Assembly (NCBI GenBank): GCA_027063545.1
Contig: JAMORN010000150.1
Location: 1-6,525, forward strand
Origin: a bacterium
Lineage (GTDB): Bacteria; JAMORN01
Direction of reading: 5' to 3'
Length of the DNA stretch: 6,525 bases
Shown here one piece after another: positions 6,350 to 6,525 of the stretch (position 1 is the first letter of the stretch; each line of letters opens with the position of its first letter). The notes beneath the pieces were generated by a model. The model was not told the DNA's origin. It ran no database searches and saw only the letters and a program-made list of their open reading frames with translations. The position numbers and the translations under genes are program-made.

Positions 6350-6525
6350 ATGAATAAAAAGATTTTAATTATATTATTTGCTTTAATCTTTATACTTTCA
6401 TTCAAAAACTATATAAAGGCCCAAAGTAATCCAAATCCACAAGTCCAGAGAGGCTATTATGCAAATAAGCCTATCCCCAAAATAGAGTTTAATAATGCTG
6501 ATTTACAGTCTGTTTTAAGGGTTCT
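6350..6525 (+). CDS. pilQ: Type IV pilus secretin PilQ, N-terminal fragment (3' end outside window)
   Basis: The frame stays open to the window end: 58 codons. It begins with a Sec signal peptide (MNKKILIILFALIFILSF; likely cleavage after A24 in YIKA-Q). A short Asn/Pro/Gln-rich linker follows (25-40), then IPKIEFNNADLQSVLRV (42-58), the start of an STN (secretin/TonB short N-terminal, N0) domain with its usual 'I.F.NADL..VLR' pattern. Secretins form the outer-membrane pore through which the pilus passes, and N0/N1 domains contact PilP. The gene's place after the PilP-like gene and the STN start make PilQ by far the most likely identity, although the secretin domain itself lies outside. Unlike classical PilQ there is no room for AMIN domains between signal peptide and STN. 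Confidence 0.82.
   Translation, partial: MNKKILIILFALIFILSFKNYIKAQSNPNPQVQRGYYANKPIPKIEFNNADLQSVLRV

Noticed and set aside
6028-6405. Minus-strand ORF of 125 residues across the PilP domain and pilQ start
   Set aside because: It runs opposite two well-supported genes and reads as hydrophobic antisense sequence with no independent support.
1-6525. CRISPR arrays, tRNA or rRNA genes, insertion sequences, inverted repeats
   Set aside because: No regularly spaced repeats, RNA gene patterns, transposase motifs or terminal repeats were seen; the window is almost wholly protein coding and the longest non-coding gap is 82 bp.

Overview
The window is a very AT-rich bacterial segment (by eye well under 30% G+C), with every gene on the + strand and tightly packed. 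It carries most of a type IV pilus (T4P) alignment operon. The inner-membrane and secretin subunits (PilM, PilN, PilO, a PilP-like protein and the start of PilQ) imply a Gram-negative, two-membrane cell. The low G+C and gene content would fit groups such as Deferribacterota or Aquificota, but that placement is a guess and no marker here settles the taxon.

Layout. (1) Positions 1-423 hold the C-terminal 140 codons of a PilZ-domain protein with an intact c-di-GMP-binding signature. (2) Positions 432-1763 encode a complete HD-domain dNTP triphosphohydrolase of the Dgt family. (3) Positions 1760-2149 encode a small membrane-anchored or secreted protein of unknown function, which overlaps dgt by four bases (ATGA). 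(4) An 82-bp gap holds a plausible sigma-70-type promoter. (5) From 2232 to the window end run pilM, pilN, pilO, a 598-residue PilP-like gene and the first 58 codons of pilQ. These genes are separated by 4 to 18 bp or overlap (pilN/pilO by 44 bp), so they very likely form one transcription unit.

How they work together. PilM is a cytoplasmic actin-like protein that binds the N-terminal tail of PilN. PilN and PilO are bitopic inner-membrane proteins that pair in the periplasm. PilP connects them to the outer-membrane secretin PilQ. The first three genes could be a separate unit; the PilZ gene may link c-di-GMP signalling to surface motility, but only position supports this.

The most striking point is the domain architecture around PilP and PilQ. 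The PilP-like protein has a signal sequence, two AMIN-like beta domains, two SH3b domains and only then a PilP domain. PilQ goes almost directly from its signal peptide to its STN domain, without the AMIN domains that normally lie there. The peptidoglycan-binding function thus appears to have moved from the secretin to the PilP subunit and been reinforced with SH3b domains. The PilP-like protein also lacks the lipobox of classical PilP. PilM carries Asn in place of the usual Asp in its second phosphate-binding motif.
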